A DNA stretch of 35,462 nt, taken from NCBI GenBank assembly GCA_045807945.1, contig JBJMGI010000125.1:1-35462 (forward strand), in the 5' to 3' direction. Each line of letters begins with the position of its first letter. Positions within the stretch are counted from its first letter, which is position 1. Origin of the DNA: CAVQGF01 sp045807945. Lineage in GTDB: Bacteria; Acidobacteriota; Terriglobia; Terriglobales; Acidobacteriaceae. The notes under the pieces are model-generated. The model was given only the letters and a program-made list of their open reading frames with translations, was not told where the DNA came from and searched no databases. The translations under genes were made by a program, and so were the position numbers. Shown here in pieces: positions 6,869 to 15,592 of this stretch.

Positions 6869-9427
6869 ATGTTCAACCTCCTCCGCGATTTCCATTACGC
6901 CCTGCGCCAGTTCCGGCTATCGCCCGTGTTCACGGCTACGGCTGTCCTCACCTTGGCACTCGGCATCGGCGGCACCACTGCGATATTCACCCTCATCCAC
7001 GCGGTCATGCTCCGGTCACTGCCGGTCGCGGATCCTGCGAGTCTCTACCGTATCGGCCAAGGCGACGATTGTTGTGTAGAAGGCGGTACGCAGGATACCT
7101 GGGGATTAGTTTCTTATCCGCTTTACGAGCGCCTGAAGCAGGAGACCCCCGAGTTCGAGCAGGTGACCGCTTTCCAGGCAGGTCAGCGACAGGTGAGCGT
7201 CCGTCGTGAGGGCGCGCAAACCGCTGCGCGCCCGCTGCGCTCGGAGTACGTTACGGGGAATTATTTTTCTACGCTGGGCATCGGACCTTATGGTGGCCGC
7301 GTCATTTCGCCGCAGGATGACACGCCCGGTTCAGCGCCGGTCGTTGTACTCAGCTACCATTCCTGGCAGACCACCTACGGGGCAGATTCCTCGATTGTGA
7401 ATTCAACCTTCATCATCGAAGGACATCCGTTCACTGTGGTCGGAGTCGCCCCTCCCGGCTTTTTCGGAGAGACCTTGCGCAGCGACCCGCCGGATGTGTG
7501 GATACCCCTGCAACAAGAACCTCTGATCAATGGGGATAGAACGCTCTTACATCAGTCGGTCTCAGCCTGGTTGCGCGTGATCGGGCGCTTACGGCCAGGC
7601 GCCTCCACTTCCGGCATGTCGGCCCGCCTCACCACAGTGCTGCGCCAGTGGATCATGCACGACTCCGGATATCCAGCTAACTGGATGCCAGACATCGAAC
7701 GCGACCTTTCCAAGCAGGTGCTCAACGTCGTCCCGGCCGGAGCTGGTGTGGCGGTAATGAAAGAAGAGTACGGCCGCAGCCTGAACATTCTGCTGGGCGT
7801 TTGCGGAATGGTTCTTCTCATCGCCTGCGCGAACGTTGCCAACCTGCTGCTGGCGCGAGGTGTGGCGCGGCGCGCACAGACGGCCATTCGTCTCGCAATC
7901 GGCGCTTCGCGGCGGCAGATTGTGCTGCAAGCGCTTATGGAAAGCGTTCTGCTTTCTCTGGGCGGCGCCATCGCAGGACTGCTGGTCGCGTTCGGCGCTT
8001 CCAAGCTGCTGCTGGCGTTAGCTTTTCAGGACGCAGAATTTCTGCCCGTCGACACCACGCCTTCCCTGATCGTGCTCGCATTCGCCTTCGCACTCGCGCT
8101 CATCACCGGAGTCATCTTTGGTGCGGCGCCGGCGTGGTTTGCTACGCGGACACATCCTGCGGATGCCCTTCGCGGAGCAAGTCGTAGCACCAGTGACCGT
8201 TCCTCGTTTGCCCGCAAGGCGCTGCTTGTCTTGCAGGCGACTCTATCCGTCGTGCTGGTCGCCGGAGCCACCATGCTGGCTCGCAGCTTGAACAAACTCG
8301 AGCACCAGGACTTCGGGTATCCCATTGACGGACGGGTTGAGGTCGAGCTGCACAATCCGCCTGCGAGTTATTCGCCCGCGAAGCTCGCCTCGCTTTACCG
8401 CGAGCTGGAAGCGCGCCTAAACCGCATTCCCGGAGTGCAGGGCGCCGGACTTGCTGTCTACAACCCGCTCACCGACAACTGGGGTGAAATGGTCCTTGTC
8501 GCCGGCCATCCTGCTCCCAAGATGGGCGACGAATCCGGCGCTTCCTGGGACCGTGTAAGCAACAACTATCTCCAGGACCTTGGCGTAACCCTAAGGCGGG
8601 GCCGGTTTTTCAACGCGGCCGACAATGAGACCAGCGAGAACGTAGCAGTCGTGAACGAAAGTTTCGTCAATCGTTTCTTCAAGAACGGCGAAGATCCCTT
8701 GGACCAGCACTTCGGCCTTGACATGCCGGAGAACGTTTCCAGCTATCGAATCGTCGGGGTGGTGCGCGATGCCAAGTTCGCTGGGTACGCCTTGAGCAAG
8801 CCGCCCCGCCCCATGTTTTACGTTTCGCTCGCGCAAACCGTGGACTACAAGAATGAGCTGATGAAGAGGCTCGAATTGCAATCACACTTTGTCGGCGGGA
8901 TTCTGCTCAGGACCGAGATTCCACCCGGCACGCTTGAACCGGAGGTAACCCGCGCTCTGGCTGAGGTCGATCCCAATCTCACGATCAGCAGCATTCGAAC
9001 CATGCAGCAACAAGTGGCCTACTCGTTTGAGCAGGAGCGCGCCGTCGCCAGCCTCGCCGGATTATTTGGATTGATCGCGCTGCTCCTCGCGGCGATCGGC
9101 CTCTACGGTGTGACCGCCTACACGGTCGCGCAACGTACGCAAGAGATCGGCATCCGCATGGCGCTCGGTGCAGACCGGGTCAAGGTGGTTCAGCTGGTGC
9201 TCGCGGGAGCTGGCAGGCGAGTGCTCACCGGACTGCTTCTTGGCGTGCCGCTGGCCATGGCCGCAGGCAAGTTGATCTCGTCGCAACTGTATGGGGTTTC
9301 GTTCTATGATCCGCCGGCGCTGGGAGCCGCAACCATTTCGCTGGCGCTGGCGGCATTTGTTGCGGCGATTATTCCGGCCAGCCGCGCTGCATCTATACAC
9401 CCGATGAGAGCGCTGCGGACGGAGTGA
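6869..9427 (+). CDS. ADOP-type ABC permease (MacB/FtsX family)
   Basis: An 852-residue inner-membrane protein with the layout of acidobacterial duplicated orphan permeases: a transmembrane helix at about 20-45 after L-L-R-D-F-H-Y-A-L-R-Q-F, a periplasmic MacB-like region, a three-helix FtsX block from about 305 (with A-I-R-L-A-I-G-A-S-R-R-Q-I-V), a second periplasmic region (about 470-725), and a C-terminal FtsX block with E-I-G-I-R-M-A-L-G-A. It ends P-M-R-A-L-R-T-E, as usual for the family. Family members are thought to work with a separate MacB-like ATPase in export or efflux, but no ATPase or PadR regulator is adjacent. ATG 6869 is preferred over the upstream TTG 6854 because GGGGTG precedes it. 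It converges on the next gene with only 3 bp between stops. Confidence 0.92.
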   Translation: MFNLLRDFHYALRQFRLSPVFTATAVLTLALGIGGTTAIFTLIHAVMLRSLPVADPASLYRIGQGDDCCVEGGTQDTWGLVSYPLYERLKQETPEFEQVTAFQAGQRQVSVRREGAQTAARPLRSEYVTGNYFSTLGIGPYGGRVISPQDDTPGSAPVVVLSYHSWQTTYGADSSIVNSTFIIEGHPFTVVGVAPPGFFGETLRSDPPDVWIPLQQEPLINGDRTLLHQSVSAWLRVIGRLRPGASTSGMSARLTTVLRQWIMHDSGYPANWMPDIERDLSKQVLNVVPAGAGVAVMKEEYGRSLNILLGVCGMVLLIACANVANLLLARGVARRAQTAIRLAIGASRRQIVLQALMESVLLSLGGAIAGLLVAFGASKLLLALAFQDAEFLPVDTTPSLIVLAFAFALALITGVIFGAAPAWFATRTHPADALRGASRSTSDRSSFARKALLVLQATLSVVLVAGATMLARSLNKLEHQDFGYPIDGRVEVELHNPPASYSPAKLASLYRELEARLNRIPGVQGAGLAVYNPLTDNWGEMVLVAGHPAPKMGDESGASWDRVSNNYLQDLGVTLRRGRFFNAADNETSENVAVVNESFVNRFFKNGEDPLDQHFGLDMPENVSSYRIVGVVRDAKFAGYALSKPPRPMFYVSLAQTVDYKNELMKRLELQSHFVGGILLRTEIPPGTLEPEVTRALAEVDPNLTISSIRTMQQQVAYSFEQERAVASLAGLFGLIALLLAAIGLYGVTAYTVAQRTQEIGIRMALGADRVKVVQLVLAGAGRRVLTGLLLGVPLAMAAGKLISSQLYGVSFYDPPALGAATISLALAAFVAAIIPASRAASIHPMRALRTE

Positions 9428-9430
9428 GTA

Positions 9431-12400
9431 TTACGCGGTAGCTTCTTCTTCTGCTTTGGCGGCTTGTGCGGCGAGCTCTTTGATCTTCCGCAGATCCAGC
9501 TTGCCGGTTCCGAGATAGGGAATCGCTTCGATCTTGACGAACTGGTTCGCGCGCGGACGCCACAGGGCTGGAAGATCAGTTTGCGCGAGCTTCTCGGCGG
9601 CTTCTTTGGCTTGCTCGTCGCTCAACGTGTGCAGCACGATCAGCCGCTCACCTTTTTTCTCATCCGGCACTCCCGCAACGACGAACTTCTGTTCTGTTAA
9701 ATCCATGCCCTCGTGCAGTTTTTCTTCGACCTTAATGTGCGGGACCATCTCTCCGCCGATCTTGCTAAAGCGGCTGAGGCGGTCGGCGATGGAGAGGAAT
9801 CCGTCTTCGTCGAGAGTGGCGATGTCACCGGTGTGATACCAGCTGTCTTGCAAAACTTCGGCTGTTTTTTGGGGGTTTCCCAAGTAGCCAACCATCACGT
9901 TGGGCCCTTTGACGAGCAATAAGCCTGGCTCCCCCATCGGAACCGGTTCGCCCGATTCAGTGTTGACGATGCGCACCGAAACTCCGGGAAGCGGATGCCC
10001 GATCTTGCCGCGCTTAGCGCCGACCTGGCGAAATCCGGGGGCACGGAAGTCACGCGCGTTCACGCTCACCACTGGAGCACACTCCGTAGCTCCGTATCCT
10101 TCATACGGACGTATGCCGAAACGGTCTTCGAATGCTTGCGCCACCCGTTCCGGAAGTTTTTCTGCGCCGGCCATCACGTATTGCAGGCTGCCGAAATCCT
10201 CTGGCTCGCACCGGCGTATGTAAGCCTGCAGGAAAGTCGGCGTCGCCAGAAGGAATGTAGCGGCGTACTTCTGCGTGAGCGCGCCGATCACGCGCGAATC
10301 CAGTGGACTGGGGTGATAGACGGCACCGAGTCCCATTGCGGCGGGTAGGCACAGGGTTCCGGTGAACCCGAAAGAGTGGAAGAAGGGAAGGATGCCGAGG
10401 ATGCGGTCTTGCCCGCCGAGTGAGAAAATCTGCCCCATCTGCTCAATGTTTGAGCCGATGTTGTAGTGCGAGAGCATCACGCCCTTAGGCTCGCCCGTCG
10501 AGCCGCTGGAGAAGATGACGGTGGCGAGGTCGTCGAGTTCTACTTTTTTCTTCACTCCCAGCGCGAGTTCGAGGATGCGTTTAGGAAGGAGCGCGGCCAT
10601 GAATAGCGCAGTGACTTTCTCGAGTGCTCCGGGATTTTTACCAATTTCTTCCAACAAGAACTTCTCGCCGGGAACTTCGAGCGGAACCTTCTCCAGGAAT
10701 GCCTGCGAGGTGATGACGGTTTTGATATCGCACTGCTGCGCGACGGAGCCGAGGGATTCGTTGGAAGCGGTGTAGTTCAGGTTAACCGGAACTTTGCCGA
10801 GCATTAGCGCGGCGAGGTTCACGAGTGCTCCGCCCACTGACGGCGGAAGCAGGATTCCGACCATCTTTTGTGCGGCCCAGACTTTTCGCAGACGTCGCGC
10901 GAGGAAAATCGTTTTGGTCAGCGCGGAGAAGAAGCTGACGTTCTCTGTGCGTCCATCCGCCATGGCGAAGCGCAACGGATGGCGACGCGCGGTGCCGATA
11001 AATCTGCGATGTAGCGGCTTCATGAATTTCTTGTGCAGCGCATATGCCTCGCTGTGCAGCTCCTGCACAGCCTGCCTTACTTCGAAGGGAGTGGCCGTCG
11101 CCGGCATTGGTTTCCCGAAGCTGACGGTGACCGGATACGGGATTTTGCGCGGCAGCTTCCACAGGAAGCGTCCTTTTTCGAAGCTGAAGATCGAGCCCCA
11201 CACGCCGTCGAGGTGCACGGGCACGATAGGCGCGTTGCTCTCCGGCGAAATGCCCTTCATGATGCGTTCCATGCCGCGGCGGAAAGGAAGCATTTGCCCG
11301 ATGCGGGTGATCTGGCCTTCCGCGAAGATGCAGACAATGCCGCCGCGATTGATGGTCTCGCTCGCTTCGCGCAAGGACTTGATCATGTCGCGCGGGCGCA
11401 GCGCGGAGGAGATCGGGATGGCCCGCCCGAGCTTTGCCAGCGGATGCACCAGCGGGTGATCGTAAATGTCCTTGAACATGATGAAGCGGATGAAACGGTC
11501 GGTAGACGCGGTGAGCAGCAGTGCATCGACGAACGAGAGGTGGTTGGAAACGAAAAGCCCGCCGCCTTTCTCTGGGATGTTGTCGCGCCCGACCACCTTG
11601 ATGCGATAGATAGTGTTCGTGACCGCCCACAGCACGAGTCGCACCAGCCAATGCGGAAGCAAGAGGACGATGTAGATGGTGACGGCGAAAGTGAGGACGC
11701 CGCTGACGAGGAATACGCTTTCCGGGCGAAGGTGCGGCAGCGGCACCGGCCCGAGCTTCGCGCTCGAGGTCAGCAGGAAATAGATTAGTGAAGCGCCGAA
11801 GATTCCGACGAACGAGAGCAGGTTCGCCGCGGCCAGCACGCCGCCTTTTTTGTCTTCAGCCGGGCGGTGTTGCAGTACTGCATTCACTGGGACGATGAAG
11901 AATCCGCCGAAGAATCCCAAGCCGGCGAGCAGCCAGGCAATCGAACGAAATTGCAGATGTGGATTGAACAGCGTGAACCCGAAGACGGCCATGCCGATCG
12001 AGCCCAGGGGGATGAGTCCGTATTCGATCTTGTTGCGCGAGACCAGGCCCGCGACCATGCTGCCGATGCCGATCCCGATCCCTAAGGACGAAAGCAGGAC
12101 TGCGCTTTTGCTTTCCCCGATGTGGAGGACGTCGGACCCATAGAAGACGATGTTGAAGTTGATCAGCGCGCCGAGGAAGAAGAAATACGTAGAGGCGAGC
12201 AGCGCCATGAAGAGCGGCTCGTCTTGCTTCATCTCGCGGACGATGCGGACGAGGTCTCCGACGAAGTTCAGGCGTAGGCGAGTGCTCGGTTCCGCCGCTG
12301 GCACGCGGGTGATACCGAAGCTGGTGCCTAATCCGAAAACGGCGAGGACTAGAAGGATGGCTCCAGAGTAGATCTGCCGTCCGTGAAAATATTCGGCCAT

Positions 12401-12904
12401 CACCGCGCCTGCGGCGGTGCCGAAGATGATGGCGGCGAAGGTCCCCAGTTCGATGACGCCGTTCCCCCAGGAAAGCTTTTTCTCCGGGAGCAACTCAGGA
12501 AGCAGCCCGTATTTCGATGGGCCAAAAAGGGCGGCGGGCGTGCTGGCGAGGAAAACGGCCGCGAGCTCCCAGTAAATCTTGTTCATGGCCAGCGCGACAA
12601 GCGCAAATACCATGACTGCAAGGCCAAAGAATTTCGTCCAAATAGTGACCGCACGTTTGCTGTAGCGGTCGGCGAGGTTGCCGCCGAGCATGGAGAAGAA
12701 GATGAAGGGCAGTGAGAAACAGGCGCCGACGATCAGGACGAAGCGGTCGCGCTCGGCCGGGGAAAGTCCCATGCCGGCGATCAGGAACACGACTAGCGTC
12801 TTGAGAGTGTTCTCGCTGAACGCTCCCTGAAACTGGGTGACAATCAGCGCCCAAAAGCCGCGCTGGGAGTGATGTGCGGACGCAGGGGTGTCCATAGGTT
12901 TCAT
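9431..12904 (-). CDS. aas: three-domain fusion: MFS lysophospholipid transporter (LplT-like) + PlsC acyltransferase + acyl-ACP synthetase
   Basis: A 1157-residue protein joining the three activities of the lysophospholipid-recycling LplT-Aas system. Residues ~15-425 are a 12-helix MFS transporter (G-N-L-A-D-R-Y-S-K-R at 75-84). Residues ~430-640 are a PlsC-type acyltransferase with the NHxxxxD motif S-N-H-L-S-F-V-D (His455, Asp460) and F-A-E-G-Q (527-531). Residues ~650-1150 are an AMP-forming synthetase with the P-loop S-S-G-S-T-G-E-P-K-G (799-808), Y-G-A-T-E (937-941) and a Y-H-T-G-D-I motif near 1057. In E. coli, LplT flips lysophosphatidylethanolamine inward and Aas re-acylates it via acyl-ACP; this polypeptide probably does both at the inner membrane. 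The start has no strong Shine-Dalgarno; Met4 is an alternative. Confidence 0.93.
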   Translation of the reverse strand: MKPMDTPASAHHSQRGFWALIVTQFQGAFSENTLKTLVVFLIAGMGLSPAERDRFVLIVGACFSLPFIFFSMLGGNLADRYSKRAVTIWTKFFGLAVMVFALVALAMNKIYWELAAVFLASTPAALFGPSKYGLLPELLPEKKLSWGNGVIELGTFAAIIFGTAAGAVMAEYFHGRQIYSGAILLVLAVFGLGTSFGITRVPAAEPSTRLRLNFVGDLVRIVREMKQDEPLFMALLASTYFFFLGALINFNIVFYGSDVLHIGESKSAVLLSSLGIGIGIGSMVAGLVSRNKIEYGLIPLGSIGMAVFGFTLFNPHLQFRSIAWLLAGLGFFGGFFIVPVNAVLQHRPAEDKKGGVLAAANLLSFVGIFGASLIYFLLTSSAKLGPVPLPHLRPESVFLVSGVLTFAVTIYIVLLLPHWLVRLVLWAVTNTIYRIKVVGRDNIPEKGGGLFVSNHLSFVDALLLTASTDRFIRFIMFKDIYDHPLVHPLAKLGRAIPISSALRPRDMIKSLREASETINRGGIVCIFAEGQITRIGQMLPFRRGMERIMKGISPESNAPIVPVHLDGVWGSIFSFEKGRFLWKLPRKIPYPVTVSFGKPMPATATPFEVRQAVQELHSEAYALHKKFMKPLHRRFIGTARRHPLRFAMADGRTENVSFFSALTKTIFLARRLRKVWAAQKMVGILLPPSVGGALVNLAALMLGKVPVNLNYTASNESLGSVAQQCDIKTVITSQAFLEKVPLEVPGEKFLLEEIGKNPGALEKVTALFMAALLPKRILELALGVKKKVELDDLATVIFSSGSTGEPKGVMLSHYNIGSNIEQMGQIFSLGGQDRILGILPFFHSFGFTGTLCLPAAMGLGAVYHPSPLDSRVIGALTQKYAATFLLATPTFLQAYIRRCEPEDFGSLQYVMAGAEKLPERVAQAFEDRFGIRPYEGYGATECAPVVSVNARDFRAPGFRQVGAKRGKIGHPLPGVSVRIVNTESGEPVPMGEPGLLLVKGPNVMVGYLGNPQKTAEVLQDSWYHTGDIATLDEDGFLSIADRLSRFSKIGGEMVPHIKVEEKLHEGMDLTEQKFVVAGVPDEKKGERLIVLHTLSDEQAKEAAEKLAQTDLPALWRPRANQFVKIEAIPYLGTGKLDLRKIKELAAQAAKAEEEATA

Positions 12905-13079
12905 ATGAGAACGGACTAAGTTGGAAACCTTGCGGGGCGTATTCTCCTACGAAATGGGCGGTTCGCAAAATCGGCCGCTCGGGAGCTTAGAAATGTCGCG
13001 TGGCAGCGCCTCAGGACAGCTGTTCCGGTTACAATAGTGGAATCGAACACGCCCGTTCCCGGCCGTGTAGCAGACATTT

Positions 13080-15185
13080 ATGCGCATTTTTACTGCATTC
13101 CGACGTATCCCGATCTTGAAGATCGCAGCCGCACTTGTGGTTATCGCCATATTGCCGGTGGCAGCACTAGCGGTGAGCACCAAGAACCTTCCTAAGACCT
13201 ACAAAGACTGGCTGGAAAAAGACGTTCGCTGGATCATCAGCAATAATGAGCGCGATGCTTTCCTCAACCTAACTGACGACGACGCCCGTAACAAGTTCAT
13301 CGAAGACTTCTGGGAAGTGCGCAATCCCACTCCCGGCGCTCCGACGAATCCATATAAGGAAGAGCACTACAAACGGCTGGCCTACGCCATCCAGTACTTC
13401 AGTACTGGCGCACAGGACGGATATAAGACCGACCGCGGGCAGGTTTGGATCACCCTGGGCGAGCCGCAGCAACGCGCGCACTACAACCACGCGGAAACGC
13501 GGCCGATGGAGATATGGTTCTATCAGAACGTACATCCGGCATTGCCGACGTACTTTTACGTCGTCTTCTATCAGAAAGATGTAACCAGCGACTTCAAACT
13601 GTACAGCCCTTATTTTGACGGTCCCCGTGCTCTAGTGACATCGCATCACGCTGAAAACGGCCCCGTAGAAGCTGTCCAGGCGGTAGATCGCGACTTGGGC
13701 CGTGAAGTGGCGCGCACCACCCTTTCTCTGATTCCCAGCGAGCCGACCAGCATGACAGATCCGACTCCAAGCTTGACGTCAGACACCATGCTGGCCACGC
13801 TCAAGAACCTGCGCAACCATCCGTTCACGATCGATGAGATCAACCTGCATCGTTCGCTTTCGCATGTGACGACGCGGATCATCCTGCCTGGTGAGTACGC
13901 TAACGTTACGACGGCCGCTCTGCGCAACACCCGCGGCGATGTGAACCTTCATTACGCCGTGCGCTTGAATAAAGCGGAGGATTTTGCGGTGGCACAGGCG
14001 GACCAGCGTTATTACTACTCGGTAGAGATGCTGGTGCGAGTGATGGACGCGAAGGGGAAAGAAGTCTACTCGCAGTTGAAGAAGGCTTCCCAATATCTTT
14101 CCAAAGGAGAAATAACCACCGTTCAATCAAAACCGTTCGGTTATGAAGGGTGGCTGCCGCTGGCTCCGGGGAAGTACAAGCTCGAATTCCTGATGACCAA
14201 CGTCCTCAAGAAGACGACCTTCAAGACGGATAAGGAAGTGACCATCCCTGAACCTCCCAAGAGCGGTTTGCAGGTCGGCGATGTGGTGCCGTTCATCTCG
14301 GCAGAATCTGTACCGCCTACGGAAGCGGGCCTAATGCCCTTCAACTTTGCCGACGTGAAGTTCGTTCCTTACGTCGCGCCGGATATTTCGGTCAATCCGG
14401 GGCAAGACTTGCAGATCTTTTATCAAATCTGGGCGCCAGCGGTGGATCCGGCTGTCTACAAAGGCAAGTATCTGACCGTGGATTACACCTATGGCCAGCC
14501 GGCGTTAGCAGGTTCCACCAAGACCATTCACGACCAGGTGCAAAAGGAACAATTCGATACCGGTGGCTCCTTGCTCAACGGCAAGAAGATCTCTACTTCA
14601 GAGATGTCGCCGGGCAACTATCGTATGGCGATCACGGTAATGGATCCGGAAACGCATGCGCGCACCGCGACTACATTCAACTTCCGTGTGCTCTCGAATA
14701 CAGGCGCGCCGACGACCGCGTGGGACATCAGCGACCCCGAGCTGGCAAAATACGTGACCTCAGGCGGCGCCGATTTCGATCGCGGCCTGGCGTATCTGGC
14801 TGCGGGGAATCAACCCGCGGCGGCCGAGCACTTCCGCGCCTCGCTGGAAAAGAACCCTAATAATCAGCTGGTGCGCGCGCGGTTGGTTGAGTACTACTTC
14901 GGGCAGCAGAATTTCGCGCAGGTGGCGAAGCTGTACGACCACATCCCAGTGACCAAAGAAACCCAGGAAGACACGGTATTGCGCGTGGCCGATAGTCTCG
15001 AGAAGACAGGAAATGTGAAGCAAGCGGCCGACTTCCTGGAGTCTGCTCTCTCCATCAAGGGGCCGAGTGGGCCGATGTATCTTACGCTCGCGAGTTACTA
15101 CCAGCGAATGGGGAACGCGCAAAAGGCGGTAGAGATGGAAACCAAGGGAAAATCGCTTATGCACCCGGCAACACCCGCCTCCTAG
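13080..15185 (+). CDS. GWxTD domain-containing protein with C-terminal TPRs
   Basis: A 701-residue exported protein. Residues ~10-32 form a signal peptide or anchor. The N-terminal GWxTD region follows (W-L-E-K-D-V-R-W-I-I, F-W-E-V-R-N-P-T-P, R-G-Q-V-W-I-T-L-G-E-P); here the name-giving motif is G-Y-K-T-D (Trp replaced by Tyr). The middle is beta-rich, and the last ~120 residues (from A-D-F-D-R-G-L-A-Y-L-A-A-G) are TPR-like. The family is common in Acidobacteria and Bacteroidetes; its function is unknown. A -10-like TACAAT lies at 13030-13035 in the 175-bp divergent spacer shared with the aas-like gene, without a clear -35. A terminator follows at 15211. Confidence 0.85.
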   Translation: MRIFTAFRRIPILKIAAALVVIAILPVAALAVSTKNLPKTYKDWLEKDVRWIISNNERDAFLNLTDDDARNKFIEDFWEVRNPTPGAPTNPYKEEHYKRLAYAIQYFSTGAQDGYKTDRGQVWITLGEPQQRAHYNHAETRPMEIWFYQNVHPALPTYFYVVFYQKDVTSDFKLYSPYFDGPRALVTSHHAENGPVEAVQAVDRDLGREVARTTLSLIPSEPTSMTDPTPSLTSDTMLATLKNLRNHPFTIDEINLHRSLSHVTTRIILPGEYANVTTAALRNTRGDVNLHYAVRLNKAEDFAVAQADQRYYYSVEMLVRVMDAKGKEVYSQLKKASQYLSKGEITTVQSKPFGYEGWLPLAPGKYKLEFLMTNVLKKTTFKTDKEVTIPEPPKSGLQVGDVVPFISAESVPPTEAGLMPFNFADVKFVPYVAPDISVNPGQDLQIFYQIWAPAVDPAVYKGKYLTVDYTYGQPALAGSTKTIHDQVQKEQFDTGGSLLNGKKISTSEMSPGNYRMAITVMDPETHARTATTFNFRVLSNTGAPTTAWDISDPELAKYVTSGGADFDRGLAYLAAGNQPAAAEHFRASLEKNPNNQLVRARLVEYYFGQQNFAQVAKLYDHIPVTKETQEDTVLRVADSLEKTGNVKQAADFLESALSIKGPSGPMYLTLASYYQRMGNAQKAVEMETKGKSLMHPATPAS

Positions 15186-15210
15186 ATCAGTGCAAAGCCG
15201 CTCGGAACGG

Positions 15211-15239
15211 CAGCGCCCCATCGGCGCTGTTCGTTTTTG
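15211..15239 (+). terminator. intrinsic terminator after the GWxTD gene
   Basis: CAGCGCC (15211-15217), a 5-nt loop, GGCGCTG (15223-15229), then TTCGTTTTTG. The 7-bp GC-rich stem with a T-rich tail lies 26 bp after the stop. Confidence 0.75.
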
Positions 15240-15592
15240 CTTCGCCGTTAAAGCGCCATCTTTTTAAGTTCCGCGCTCGTCCTGAAAAACCAGCCTCCGG
15301 TCGCAGAATATTGAATTTCATACCATTTTCCATAGGCACGAAGCAGCAGCTTTATGGATTGCCGTAACAGGCGCAATGGGCCCCGCCATTTCAAATGCTA
15401 AGTTGAAGAAAACAAAGTACCTCATTGGGACGAGTTCCACCTGCATTGGTACCAGCGGTGCATTAACAGGGCTGGATTCCGGTCACCATAAACAACACAA
15501 ATGGGCGGCAGATCGCATAGCCGCTGAAAGTCCGGCAATCAAGTTCTTCAGTTTCACAACACAAGCAGTCAACAACACAAGGAGTGGCACAC
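15240..15592 (+). other. long non-coding leader upstream of the TonB-dependent receptor
   Basis: About 350 bp without a credible gene. An overlapping frame here (15376-15852) lacks coding character and overlaps the receptor gene. The final ~80 bases are A/C-rich with repeated ACAACACAA-type words before the Shine-Dalgarno AAGGAG at 15579-15584. No promoter with both hexamers and no riboswitch class was recognised. Confidence 0.5.

Noticed and set aside
10782..11651. 289-codon minus-strand frame inside the aas-like gene
   Set aside because: It is on the same strand as, and in a different frame from, a clearly conserved multidomain gene; its composition is typical of a GC-rich shadow.
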